Source: Rudaeicoccus suwonensis
Lineage (GTDB): Bacteria > Actinomycetota > Actinomycetes > Actinomycetales > Dermatophilaceae
Reading direction: 5' to 3'
DNA: 64,000 nt
NCBI RefSeq assembly: GCF_007829035.1
Contig: NZ_VIVQ01000001.1
Coordinates: 62,001-126,000, forward strand
Shown here: positions 50,988 to 59,046 of the stretch, piece after piece
Layout: every line of letters starts with the position of its first letter
How positions within the stretch are numbered: the first letter of the stretch is position 1
Position numbers and translations under genes: made by a program
Notes under the pieces: generated by a model
Told to the model about the DNA's origin: nothing
Seen by the model: the letters and a program-made list of their open reading frames with translations, nothing else
Database searches by the model: none

Positions 50988-53858
50988 TCAGTGGAGGTGG
51001 TCGGCCAGCAACTGCGCGAGGTGTATGCCGGTGTTCCCCGCCAGATCCTGCAGTTGCGTGCGGCACGAGAATCCGTCGGCCAGAATCACATCCGCCGGGT
51101 CAGCGGCCTCCACCGCCGGCAGCAGAGTGCTGCGTGCCACCGCGACAGACACGTCGTAGTGACCCTTCTCGACACCGAAATTGCCTGCCAATCCACAACA
51201 TCCGCCTAGTCGCTGCACTGCTGCGCCGGCGCGATCGAGCAGTGCGGCATCGGCGGTCCAGCTCATCACGGCATGGTGGTGGCAGTGCGGCTGCGCGATC
51301 ACCCGCACCGCAGACAGGTCCGGTGGCGACCAGCTGTCGGTCGACTGCAGCAGCTCGGCGAGGGTGACGGTGGCGTTGGCGACCGCCTGGGCGCCGGTGT
51401 CGCCGGGCAGCAGCTCGCCGAGGTCGTGGCGCAGCACTGCGGTGCACGAGGGTTCGACGCCGACGATCGGCACACCTGCATGCGCCGCGGGCGCGAGCGT
51501 CGAAACGAGTGATCGCAGAGAGCTTTTCGCGGCATCGAGTTGACCGGTCGAGATGAGCGTCAGCCCGCAGCAGCCTGCGGCGGCGGGCAGCACCGGGCTG
51601 TAGCCCGCGTCTCGCAGCACCCGCACCATCGCCGCGCCGATCGCCGGGGTGAAGTGCTCGGTGAAGGTGTCGACCCACAGCAACGCAGGGTTGGCCGGCG
51701 GCCGATCCGGGTCGTATGCCGCAAGGCCCTCGTCATGTGCCCAGCGCGCGAACGGCCGCGCGGCGATCGAAGGGATCGAGCGTCGCGGATCCACTCCCGC
51801 GGCCGACTTCAGCGGGCCTACTCGATCGCTGAATCGCATGGCGGCACGGGAGAATCGCGGTGCGCGCGCGGCCAGCCGCAACAACTGCGGCAGTCGGCCG
51901 AGGGTGTAGTGCGAGATGGGTCGGCGCCTGCCGGCATACGTCTGGTGCAGCACCTCGGACTTGAGCGATGCCATGTCGACACCGGTCGGGCAGTCCGACA
52001 GGCAGCCCTTGCACGACAGGCACAGATCGAGAGCCTCGTGCACCTCAGGAGAAGCCCAATCCGCTTGCACGCCAGTGCCGTTGATCATCTCCTGCAACAC
52101 CCGTGAGCGGCCGCGGGTGGAATCTTTCTCGTCCTTCGTCGCGTTGTATGACGGGCACATCACGCCGCCTGCGCCAGTGTTGTCGGCGCGGCACTTGGCG
52201 ACGCCGGTGCAGCGATGCACCGCCTGCGACAGGTCACCGCCATCCGCGGCCCACGCCAGCCCGAGTGGGCGATGGCGCTTCGTAGCCGGAGCCGCCTTCG
52301 TCGGGAAGCGCAGGTCGTCGTCGATGGCGGCCGGAGCGACGAGAACACCTGGATTCAAAGCATTTTCGGGATCGCAGATGCGTTTCACCTCGGCGAAGAG
52401 GCGGATCGACGCAGCGTCATACATCAGCGGCAGCAGCTCACTGCGCGCGCGGCCGTCACCGTGCTCGCCGGAGAGCGAGCCGCCATACTGCCCGACCAGG
52501 CGGGCGGCGTCGGTCATGAACGCCCGCAACACTTTTCGGGCATCCGGTCGTTGCAACGGCAGATCGAGCCGCACGTGCATGCAGCCGTCACCGAAGTGAC
52601 CGAACGGTGCTGAGGTCAACCCGTGTTCGCTGACCAATGCGTCGAAATCGCGCAGATACCGGCCGAGTTGGTCCGGCGGCACAGCGGCGTCCTCCCAGCC
52701 CGGCCAGGCCGGTTCGCCGGCGGGAGAGCGCCCGGCCAGACCAGCGCCGTCCGCCCGAATCCGCCACAGTGCAGCGGTTTCCGACGCCGAGGTGATCACG
52801 CGTGCCTCGGTGGCACCCAGGCCGGAATCGGTCGCCACCGCGGCGGCACGAGCCTCGACGTCCTTGATGTCATCGCCACTGATCTCGACGAACAGCCATG
52901 CGGCGCCGCGTGGCAGATCGGGCACCGCGCTGGCGCCACGTCGATCGCGCAGCACGTCGATGAGTCGGGCATCCAGCCCCTCGCACGCGGTGGGGTGATG
53001 AGCCAGCACAGCCGGGGCGGCATCGCCGGCGGCGACGATGTCGGCGAAGCCGAGCGCGATCATCCGGCGATGCGCGGGGTCGGGCACCAGCCGGACCGTC
53101 GCCTCGGTGACGACGGCAAGGGTGCCTTCGGAGCCGGTGAGCAGGCGCGCGATGTCGACGCCGCGCTCGGGCAGCAGGTGCTCGAGGGAGTAGCCCGAGA
53201 CCTGGCGGCCGAACCGACCGAAGGTGGTGCGGATGTGTGCCAGATGGGTGGCGCCGAGGTCGGCGAGCGCGATCGCCTCGGGTGTCGCGGGCGCGGCGCT
53301 TGTGGATGATGCGCTTGCGAGCTCGAATTCGGTTCCGGTGCCGAAGAATCCGCGCAGGCCGAGCACGTTGTCGACGGTACGTCCGTAGCCGAGGCTGCGC
53401 GAGCCGCACGCGTTGTTACCGATCATCCCGCCGATGGTGCAGCGCGTCGACGTCGACGGATCCGGTCCGAACCGCAGACCGTGCTCCGCGGCCGCCCGCT
53501 GCAGCTGCTCCTGCACGACCCCTGGCTGCACGCGCGCTGTCCGCGCATCGGGATCGATGTCGAGCACGTGGCCGAAATGTCGCGACAGGTCGAGGACCAG
53601 CCCCGTGCCGATCGCATTGCCCGCGACGGACGTGCCGGCGCCGCGCGTCGTCAGCGGCACGCCGAGATCGCGGGCGACGTCATACGCGACGCGGATCTGC
53701 TCCTCCGAACGCGGGAACGCGACGGCCGTCGGTGGCACCCGGTAGAGCGAGGCGTCCGAGCTGTATGCCGCGCGGGTGGTCCCGTCGGCGCGCGCCTCGA
53801 CGCCGGCGGACAGCAACCGGCTCAGCAGGCTCGACGCGCGATCACCCATGCGGGCCAT
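50988..53858 (-). CDS. FAD- and Fe-S-containing 2-hydroxyacid dehydrogenase (YdiJ/Dld-type fusion)
   Basis: About 956 aa. N-terminal FAD_binding_4 domain (PLTTRGAGTSVAGNAIGTG), FAD-oxidase C-terminal domain with GHFGDGCMHVRLDLPL and GEHGDGRARSELLP, a cysteine cluster CTGVAKCRADNTGAGGVMCP, a 4Fe-4S site CLSCKGCLSDCPTG, and two CCG domains (AAAGCCGLTLIS; LGGCCGLAGNFGVEKGH). Same layout as E. coli YdiJ, which oxidises D-2-hydroxyglutarate; D-lactate is the alternative substrate. Electrons probably go to the quinone pool. ATG 53858 or 53849 are possible starts. Confidence 0.88.
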   Translation of the reverse strand: MARMGDRASSLLSRLLSAGVEARADGTTRAAYSSDASLYRVPPTAVAFPRSEEQIRVAYDVARDLGVPLTTRGAGTSVAGNAIGTGLVLDLSRHFGHVLDIDPDARTARVQPGVVQEQLQRAAAEHGLRFGPDPSTSTRCTIGGMIGNNACGSRSLGYGRTVDNVLGLRGFFGTGTEFELASASSTSAAPATPEAIALADLGATHLAHIRTTFGRFGRQVSGYSLEHLLPERGVDIARLLTGSEGTLAVVTEATVRLVPDPAHRRMIALGFADIVAAGDAAPAVLAHHPTACEGLDARLIDVLRDRRGASAVPDLPRGAAWLFVEISGDDIKDVEARAAAVATDSGLGATEARVITSASETAALWRIRADGAGLAGRSPAGEPAWPGWEDAAVPPDQLGRYLRDFDALVSEHGLTSAPFGHFGDGCMHVRLDLPLQRPDARKVLRAFMTDAARLVGQYGGSLSGEHGDGRARSELLPLMYDAASIRLFAEVKRICDPENALNPGVLVAPAAIDDDLRFPTKAAPATKRHRPLGLAWAADGGDLSQAVHRCTGVAKCRADNTGAGGVMCPSYNATKDEKDSTRGRSRVLQEMINGTGVQADWASPEVHEALDLCLSCKGCLSDCPTGVDMASLKSEVLHQTYAGRRRPISHYTLGRLPQLLRLAARAPRFSRAAMRFSDRVGPLKSAAGVDPRRSIPSIAARPFARWAHDEGLAAYDPDRPPANPALLWVDTFTEHFTPAIGAAMVRVLRDAGYSPVLPAAAGCCGLTLISTGQLDAAKSSLRSLVSTLAPAAHAGVPIVGVEPSCTAVLRHDLGELLPGDTGAQAVANATVTLAELLQSTDSWSPPDLSAVRVIAQPHCHHHAVMSWTADAALLDRAGAAVQRLGGCCGLAGNFGVEKGHYDVSVAVARSTLLPAVEAADPADVILADGFSCRTQLQDLAGNTGIHLAQLLADHLH

Positions 53859-53952
53859 TGTTTCGCAGCGCCCGTCTCGTCGGTGCGCCCGTCTCACCTT
53901 GCCGAGTCACGCGAATAAGTGCCCGGCCACTCGCCGAATCATGGACTCACGT

Positions 53953-54032
53953 GCGCACGGGTTCAGGTGCGCCCGGTCTCAGGTGCGCACGGGTTCAGGT
54001 GCGCACGGGTTCAGGTGCGCACGGGTTCAGGT
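53953..54032 (+). repeat. five tandem 16-bp units
   Basis: GCGCACGGGTTCAGGT at 53953, 53985, 54001 and 54017, with a variant (GCGCCCGGTCTCAGGT) at 53969. The unit length is not a multiple of three and no gene covers it. Lies in the gap between the dehydrogenase and MarR genes (53859-54575). Confidence 0.9.
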
Positions 54033-54159
54033 GCGCCACAGGCACCACAGGGACCTCAGGCACCCCAGGCGCCACAGGCACGTGGTTGACATGTCGATTG
54101 CTTCCGCTGAGCGGCTCGATACTCGTCAGTAATCGTCATCCGGGACATGCCCGGGGGGC

Positions 54160-54340
54160 GAGTGGGGCGAGTCGTTCACCTGGAATGAGTGGGGCGAGTC
54201 GTTCACCCGGGGCGAGTGGGGCGAGTTGTTTTACCTGGGATGAGTGGGGCGAGTTGTTCACCCGGGGATGAGTGGGGCGAATTGTTCACCTGGGATGAGT
54301 GGGGCGAGTCGTTCACCTGGGATGAATGGGGCGCGCGGGG
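54160..54340 (+). repeat. tandem 27/28-bp minisatellite
   Basis: Six units beginning GAGTGGGGCGAG at 54160, 54187, 54214, 54242, 54270 and 54297, then a truncated one at 54324. Units 3 and 4 are 28 bp and the others 27 bp, so no frame is kept. Variation is confined to GAGTCG/GAGTTG, CACCTGG/CACCCGG and the last bases. A further degenerate pair around 54361-54419 shares GAATCCG(T/C)ATCCGGCGA. Confidence 0.9.
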
Positions 54341-54441
54341 TTGGCGCGGTGCGGGTTCGGATGAATCCGTATCCGGCGACGCCGGGTACGAACGAATCCG
54401 CATCCGGCGAGCCCGGAGCGGTGCGCCATACCTGCGCCGAT

Positions 54442-54470
54442 TTGGAGCATCGACCCCCAATGTATATAGT
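54442..54470 (+). promoter_or_regulatory. promoter of the MarR-efflux operon
   Basis: TTGGAG (54442-54447), 17-bp spacer, TATAGT (54465-54470), in an unusually AT-rich patch (TGTATATAGTTGTATG). Predicted leader of about 100 nt to ATG 54576, unlike the leaderless genes elsewhere in the window. Confidence 0.6.
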
Positions 54471-54575
54471 TGTATGCCGCAAGCAAATGTTCTGCCCGTC
54501 ACTGTCGCCGGACATCACGCGCCTGCACCGCCGGGAGGGCCGGCGGCATACTGCACATTCCTCCGAAGGACCGAC

Positions 54576-55085
54576 ATGCCCATTGATCACGCTGTGGCGA
54601 CAGAGTTGTCGACCGAGTTGATCCATATGGTCAAGCGGGTCGAGTCGTTGCGAGCGCACGCTCCGCGGCTGCACCCGGGGCTCGAACCGTCTGCATACCC
54701 GCTGCTGTTCGTGCTGACCACGGGACCGATGCGGATCTCCGCGCTGGCGGAGAGCATCCATTCCGACGTCTCCACCGTCAGCCGTCAGGTGACTCACCTG
54801 GTGCAGCAGGACCTGGTCGCGAAGGTCTCCGATCCCGACGACGGCCGGGCACAACGCGTCGCGCTGACCGAGAACGGGCAGTCCTTCGTCACTCGCCTGC
54901 AGGACGGTCGCGGCTCGTGGTTCCAGCATCTGCTGCATGACTGGAACGACATCGAGGTCCGCCAATTCAGCGGATACCTGCGGCGCTTCATCGACGACCT
55001 CAGCGTCGAGATCGAGCGCCTGCGACTCGACGGTCCCCTCACCGAATTTCCCCCGAACCCCGACACTCGAAAGGATGCTTCGTGA
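54576..55085 (+). CDS. MarR-family transcriptional regulator
   Basis: 169 aa. Winged HTH: MRISALAESIHSDVSTVSRQ as recognition helix, wing VSDPDDGRAQRVALTENG. Flanking helices give the dimer interface. ATG 54576 is preceded by GAAGGA. The stop overlaps the GTG of the efflux pump (GTGA), so this is the classic repressor-plus-pump unit, probably relieved by the pump's substrate. Confidence 0.92.
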   Translation: MPIDHAVATELSTELIHMVKRVESLRAHAPRLHPGLEPSAYPLLFVLTTGPMRISALAESIHSDVSTVSRQVTHLVQQDLVAKVSDPDDGRAQRVALTENGQSFVTRLQDGRGSWFQHLLHDWNDIEVRQFSGYLRRFIDDLSVEIERLRLDGPLTEFPPNPDTRKDAS

Positions 55086-56998
55086 CCACGACCCGTACGG
55101 CGGCGCCAACAGCACCCGCCACCGGTGAATACAGCCACCGGCAAATCCTGACGATCCTGTCCGGTCTGATGCTCGGCATGTTCCTCGCCGCGCTCGACCA
55201 GACGATCGTGAGCACCTCGATCCGCACGATCGCCGACGACCTGCACGGTCTGTCCATCCAGGCGTGGGTGACCACGGCATACCTGATCACCTCGACGATC
55301 ACCACGCCGATCTACGGCAAGCTCGGCGACATGTACGGCCGTAAGAAGCTGTTCCTGTTCTCGATCAGCGTCTTCATCCTCGGCTCCGCACTGTGTTCGT
55401 TCTCCACCTCCATGTACGAACTGGCAGCCCTGCGCGCATTCCAGGGCATCGGCGCCGGCGGTCTGTTCACCCTGGTCCTCGCGATCATCGGTGACCTGGT
55501 GCCGCCGCGCGAACGTGCGAAGTACACCGGTTATTTCATGGCGACCTTCGGCACGTCATCAGTGCTCGGTCCGGTCATCGGTGGCTTCCTCGCGCAGAGC
55601 AACCACATCTTCGGCATCACCGGCTGGCGCTGGGTGTTCCTGGTGAACGTGCCGATCGGCCTCATCGCGCTGGTCGTGGTGTCGTTCACGCTGAAGCTCA
55701 ACCACGTGCCGCGCAAGGCCCGCATCGACTGGTGGGGCGCCGTCGCGCTGGTCATCGGCCTGGTGCCGCTGCTGACCGTCGCCGAGCAGGGCCGGACCTG
55801 GGGCTGGGGCTCGGGCAAGTCGATCGCCTGCTATGCCATCGGTGTCATTGGATTGGCTGCATTCGTGCTCATCGAGCACCTGATGAAGGACGACGCCTTG
55901 ATCCCGCTGCGCATCTTCAAGCTGCGCGCGGCCAGCGTCACCATCGTCGCCAGCGTCATTGTCGGTATCGGCATGTTCGGTGGCCTCACCGTGCTGCCGC
56001 TCTACATGCAGATCGTGCACGGCGCATCGCCGATGAAGTCCGGTCTGATGATGCTGCCGATGGTCGGTGGCCTCATGATCGCGGCGATCGTGTCCGGTCT
56101 GATCACCGCCAAGACCGGAATCATCCGGATCTTCCCGATCATCGGCACGCTGATCGCCACCGTCGGTCTGGCGCTGCTGTGGCGGATCGGCGCGGACACC
56201 AGCCTGGTGCTGGTCATGGTCTACATGTTCATCGTCGGCCTCGGCCTCGGCAACTGTATGCAGCCGCTCACGCTGATCGTGCAGAACGCCGTCCCGCCCA
56301 AGGAGATCGGCGTGGCCACCTCGGCCGCGACCTTCTTCCGCCAGGTCGGTGGCACCCTCGGTGTGGCGATCTTCCTGTCGATCCTGTTCAGCACGGTCGG
56401 CAACAAGATCGAGTCCGCTGTCGGTGCAGCCGTCAAGGCGAACCCGTCGTTGGGCACGCCCGCGAACCAAAAGGTCTTCGGGACCGTCGCCGCGCAGGTG
56501 CAGAACAACTCCGACGTGCTCAACACGGTCGCCTCGGACATCGCGCACCCGTTCAAGGTCGGCTTCGCCAACTCGATGGACATCATCTTCATCGCGGCTG
56601 CCGCGGTCATGTTCGTCGGCTTCCTGGTGCTGCTGCTGATGCCGCACGTCGAACTGCGCGCCCAGTCCGCCCAGGCGGCAGCTGCTGCCGAGGGTGGCGC
56701 GGTCACCGGGACCGCATCTGATGCGTCGGCACACGTCGAGGCCGCTCCGGTCGAGGCCGCTCCGGTCGAGGTCGCTCCGGTCGAGGCGGCGATGGCCGGC
56801 GCGGCTGCGGCACCTGCCAACCCCGAGCTCGTGCCGGCAACCGTCGGTGCACCGTCGGCGGAGTATGACGACGCCGGCTCGTCCGACGCGCAATATGCCG
56901 CAGGCTCCTCGGACGCGGGCGGCAAGCACGAGGCCAGCTCCAACGGTCCGGCACTGGCGGTCGACGAGTCGCGCAAGCCGCGGCACGCCGCCGAGTAA
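55082..56998 (+). CDS. DHA2-family MFS drug efflux transporter with long acidic tail
   Basis: 638 aa; 14-helix EmrB/QacA-type pump over the first 525 residues: ALDQTIVSTSIRTIADDL, motif A GKLGDMYGRKKLF, motif C-like LGPVIGGFLAQ. The last 110 residues are a hydrophilic Ala/Glu/Pro/Val tail with EAAPVEAAPVEVAPVEA encoded by 15-bp tandem repeats near 56738-56790; this is unusual for the family. GTG start at 55082 overlaps the MarR gene. Second DHA2 pump of the window; the two are not close copies. Confidence 0.9.
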   Translation: MTTTRTAAPTAPATGEYSHRQILTILSGLMLGMFLAALDQTIVSTSIRTIADDLHGLSIQAWVTTAYLITSTITTPIYGKLGDMYGRKKLFLFSISVFILGSALCSFSTSMYELAALRAFQGIGAGGLFTLVLAIIGDLVPPRERAKYTGYFMATFGTSSVLGPVIGGFLAQSNHIFGITGWRWVFLVNVPIGLIALVVVSFTLKLNHVPRKARIDWWGAVALVIGLVPLLTVAEQGRTWGWGSGKSIACYAIGVIGLAAFVLIEHLMKDDALIPLRIFKLRAASVTIVASVIVGIGMFGGLTVLPLYMQIVHGASPMKSGLMMLPMVGGLMIAAIVSGLITAKTGIIRIFPIIGTLIATVGLALLWRIGADTSLVLVMVYMFIVGLGLGNCMQPLTLIVQNAVPPKEIGVATSAATFFRQVGGTLGVAIFLSILFSTVGNKIESAVGAAVKANPSLGTPANQKVFGTVAAQVQNNSDVLNTVASDIAHPFKVGFANSMDIIFIAAAAVMFVGFLVLLLMPHVELRAQSAQAAAAAEGGAVTGTASDASAHVEAAPVEAAPVEVAPVEAAMAGAAAAPANPELVPATVGAPSAEYDDAGSSDAQYAAGSSDAGGKHEASSNGPALAVDESRKPRHAAE

Positions 56999-57023
56999 CT
57001 CCGGCACGTATGACGCAGAGCGT

Positions 57024-57059
57024 CGCTTCGGAAGGTCTTCCTTCCGAAGCGGCGCTTTT
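57024..57059 (+). terminator. intrinsic terminator of the MarR-efflux operon
   Basis: CGCTTCGGAAG (57024-57034) / CTTCCGAAGCG (57041-57051), 11-bp perfect stem with 6-nt loop, followed by GCGCTTTT. The only hairpin in the window with a clear T-run. Confidence 0.85.
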
Positions 57060-57248
57060 CGTTGTCCTGCAACTGCCCGCCCGTCGCGACCTACCTGCCA
57101 CCTGGCTGTCTCGGTCACATGGCTGTTTTGACATGGCTGTTCGTCAAACAGCTGCTTCGGCATACGTGTCGCGTGGCTGTTTGCACATACAGTCCGTACG
57201 TCATCGCGCTTCTGCGCTGCCCTGCGCAGCACGCAAGACACGCTGCGG

Positions 57249-58055
57249 TCGAGTGTCACGGGAGCGCCCTCGGCAGGGCGAGTGTCACGGGAGCGCCCTG
57301 GGCAGGATCGAGTGTCACGGGAGTGCCCTGGATCGCAGTGGGTCGGGGCAGTTGCGTGACACTCGTGGCCACCAAGGTCAGTTGCGTGCCAGTCGCGGCG
57401 TGCAACGGCGAAGACGTGACACTCGCGGTGCCGTGTTCGAGGCAGTTGCGTGCCAGTCGTGGTGCTGGTCGCGAACTGGTGCCGTGCTGCGATGCACGAG
57501 TGTCGCGGGAGTGCCCTCGGGGCGGGCGAGTGGCGCGGGAGTGCCCTGGATTGCGGTGGTCGGGGCAGTTGCGTGACACTCGTGGCCACCAAGGTCAGTT
57601 GCGTGCCAGTCGCGGCGTGCAACGGCGAAGACGTGACACTCGCGGTGGACCCGGTGTCGCGGGCGTGCTCTCGGGGCGGGCGAGTGGCGCGGGAGTGCCC
57701 TGGATTGCGGTGGTCGGGGCAGTTGCGTGACTCTCGCGATCGTCAAGGGCAGTTGTATGCCAGTCGCGGCCTGCGAGGGCGAGGACGTGACACTCGGGGT
57801 GGACCCGGTGTCGCGGGCGTGCTCTCGCGGCGGGCGAGTGTCGCGGGAGTGCCCTGGATCGCAGTGGTCGGGGCAGTTGCGTGGCACTCGCGGCCACCAA
57901 GGTCAGTTGCGTGTCACCTCGCGATCGTCAAGGCAAATATGTGACTTTCGTGCTGGCCAGGGCAGTTGCGCGCAAGTCGCGGTGCCGTGTTCGAGGCACG
58001 TACGTGCCAGTCGTGACGTGCGAGGGCGAACACGTGACACTCGCGTCGGCGATCC
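57249..58055 (+). repeat. island of ~154-bp macro-repeats built from GTGNCACTCG words
   Basis: Macro-units begin with GAGTG(T/G)C(A/G)CGGGAGTGCCCT at 57310, 57528, 57682 and 57836; 57528 to 57682 and 57682 to 57836 are exactly 154 bp. Shorter starts occur at about 57250, 57279 and 57498. Each unit holds several copies of CAGTTGCGTG(A/C)CA(C/G)TCG spaced about 30 bp apart plus an inverted CGAGTGTC(A/G)CGGG. Translations in any frame are low-complexity and unlike proteins. Occupies the convergent gap 57000-58088 after a terminator. Confidence 0.88.
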
Positions 58056-58056
58056 G

Positions 58057-58104
58057 CAGGGTGTGTGATCGCCGGCCAAACGCGGGTGTCAGGGCGTGAT
58101 CGCC
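58057..58104. repeat. duplication of the 3' end of the MDMPI gene
   Basis: CAGGGCGTGATCGCC (58090-58104), which overlaps the stop codon and last codons of the leftward gene, is repeated as CAGGGTGTGTGATCGCC at 58057-58073 just downstream of that gene. Confidence 0.65.
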
Positions 58105-58979
58105 AACTGGTCCAGCACCCGGCGGGCGAAGTCCTCATCACCTTCGACGCTGTAGCGCAGTTCTCCCGTCGCCACCCGCCCGGCGCCGCGCCGTGTCAGC
58201 GCCTCGGTGGTCAACCGGATCGAGGTGATCGACCCCGGCGGCACGATGATGAGTTCGCCAGTGGAGTCGTCCTTCTCGTCCACATGTGCCGTTCCCGAAA
58301 ACAACGGTTCCGCCCGCAGCGAGCCGTCGGCGGTGGGCGTGATCCGCACGCCCTCGCGCGCGAGCACCGGCCCGGTCGACTCGATGATCACTGATGCACC
58401 CGCGGGCAGATCCGCCCTGGCCGCGCGCCCCGGAAAAGCGGCCAGGATCCGCGTGACGAACTCCGCAGCACCGGCCGAATCCAGGTTGCCGGGACGGCCG
58501 AGCGCCTCGCGCAGATCCTGCTCGTGCACCCAGATGTCGATGAGACGGATGCGCAACTGGTCGCCCAGCGTCGTCTCGCCCAGTCCGCCGGGCGAAGGCA
58601 CGGGTGTGTCGACAGTCAGCCCCGGCTCGCGCAGCGCGCGCAGCCGCCGCGGCAGCACCCGCTTCAACTCGCCTACGACCTCGGCGCCTGTGCGAGCCCG
58701 CCGCAACTCGACCGCTTGCTCCATGTAGCGGCCCATGTCGTGCCGCAGCCACGGGTAGTCGGGCACCTCGACCTCTGGGTCCACTCCACCGATCAGGGCG
58801 TTCTCGATGCCGACCACGTGCGAGATGTGGTCCTTGACCGTCCATCCTTCGCACTGCGTCGGACGTTCGAAATCCGCGGCGTGACAGGTGATTCCGAGGT
58901 CGAGGACCGCCTGCGTGGTGTTGGCATAGGCGTCGACCAGTTCGGCAAGACCATCGGGCGGAAGCGGGTGTGTCGGCAT
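58089..58979 (-). CDS. mycothiol-dependent maleylpyruvate-isomerase-family protein (DinB/MDMPI fold)
   Basis: 296 aa. N-terminal MDMPI/DinB four-helix domain with metal-ligand His candidates in EGWTVKDHISHVVGIE and DIWVHEQDLREALG; C-terminal sterol-carrier-like domain (SLRAEPLFSGTAHV onward). Family members couple mycothiol to electrophiles, an actinobacterial trait. ATG 58979 is seven bases past TAGGTT (complement of 58987-58992), so probably leaderless. Divergent from the CopD-CtaG gene. Confidence 0.85.
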   Translation of the reverse strand: MPTHPLPPDGLAELVDAYANTTQAVLDLGITCHAADFERPTQCEGWTVKDHISHVVGIENALIGGVDPEVEVPDYPWLRHDMGRYMEQAVELRRARTGAEVVGELKRVLPRRLRALREPGLTVDTPVPSPGGLGETTLGDQLRIRLIDIWVHEQDLREALGRPGNLDSAGAAEFVTRILAAFPGRAARADLPAGASVIIESTGPVLAREGVRITPTADGSLRAEPLFSGTAHVDEKDDSTGELIIVPPGSITSIRLTTEALTRRGAGRVATGELRYSVEGDEDFARRVLDQLAITP

Positions 58980-58986
58980 ACGGTCC

Positions 58987-59040
58987 AACCTAACGGCTCG
59001 GATGCAGGCAGATCCGATGATCCGTGCGGCCACGTATTCT
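58987..59040. promoter_or_regulatory. divergent leaderless -10 boxes
   Basis: TAGGTT (minus strand, 58992-58987) seven bases from ATG 58979, and TATTCT (59035-59040) six bases from ATG 59047. The two transcripts would each start at or next to their start codons. Confidence 0.6.
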
Positions 59041-59046
59041 CGGGTG

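Noticed and set aside
54160-54340. Minisatellite read as a repeat protein (EWGESFTWD units)
   Set aside because: Two 28-bp units break the frame and no start or signal precedes it.
55559-57622. Long minus-strand open frame opposite the DHA2 pump and repeat island 3
   Set aside because: Antisense of a well-supported transporter; its unique part is translated repeat sequence.
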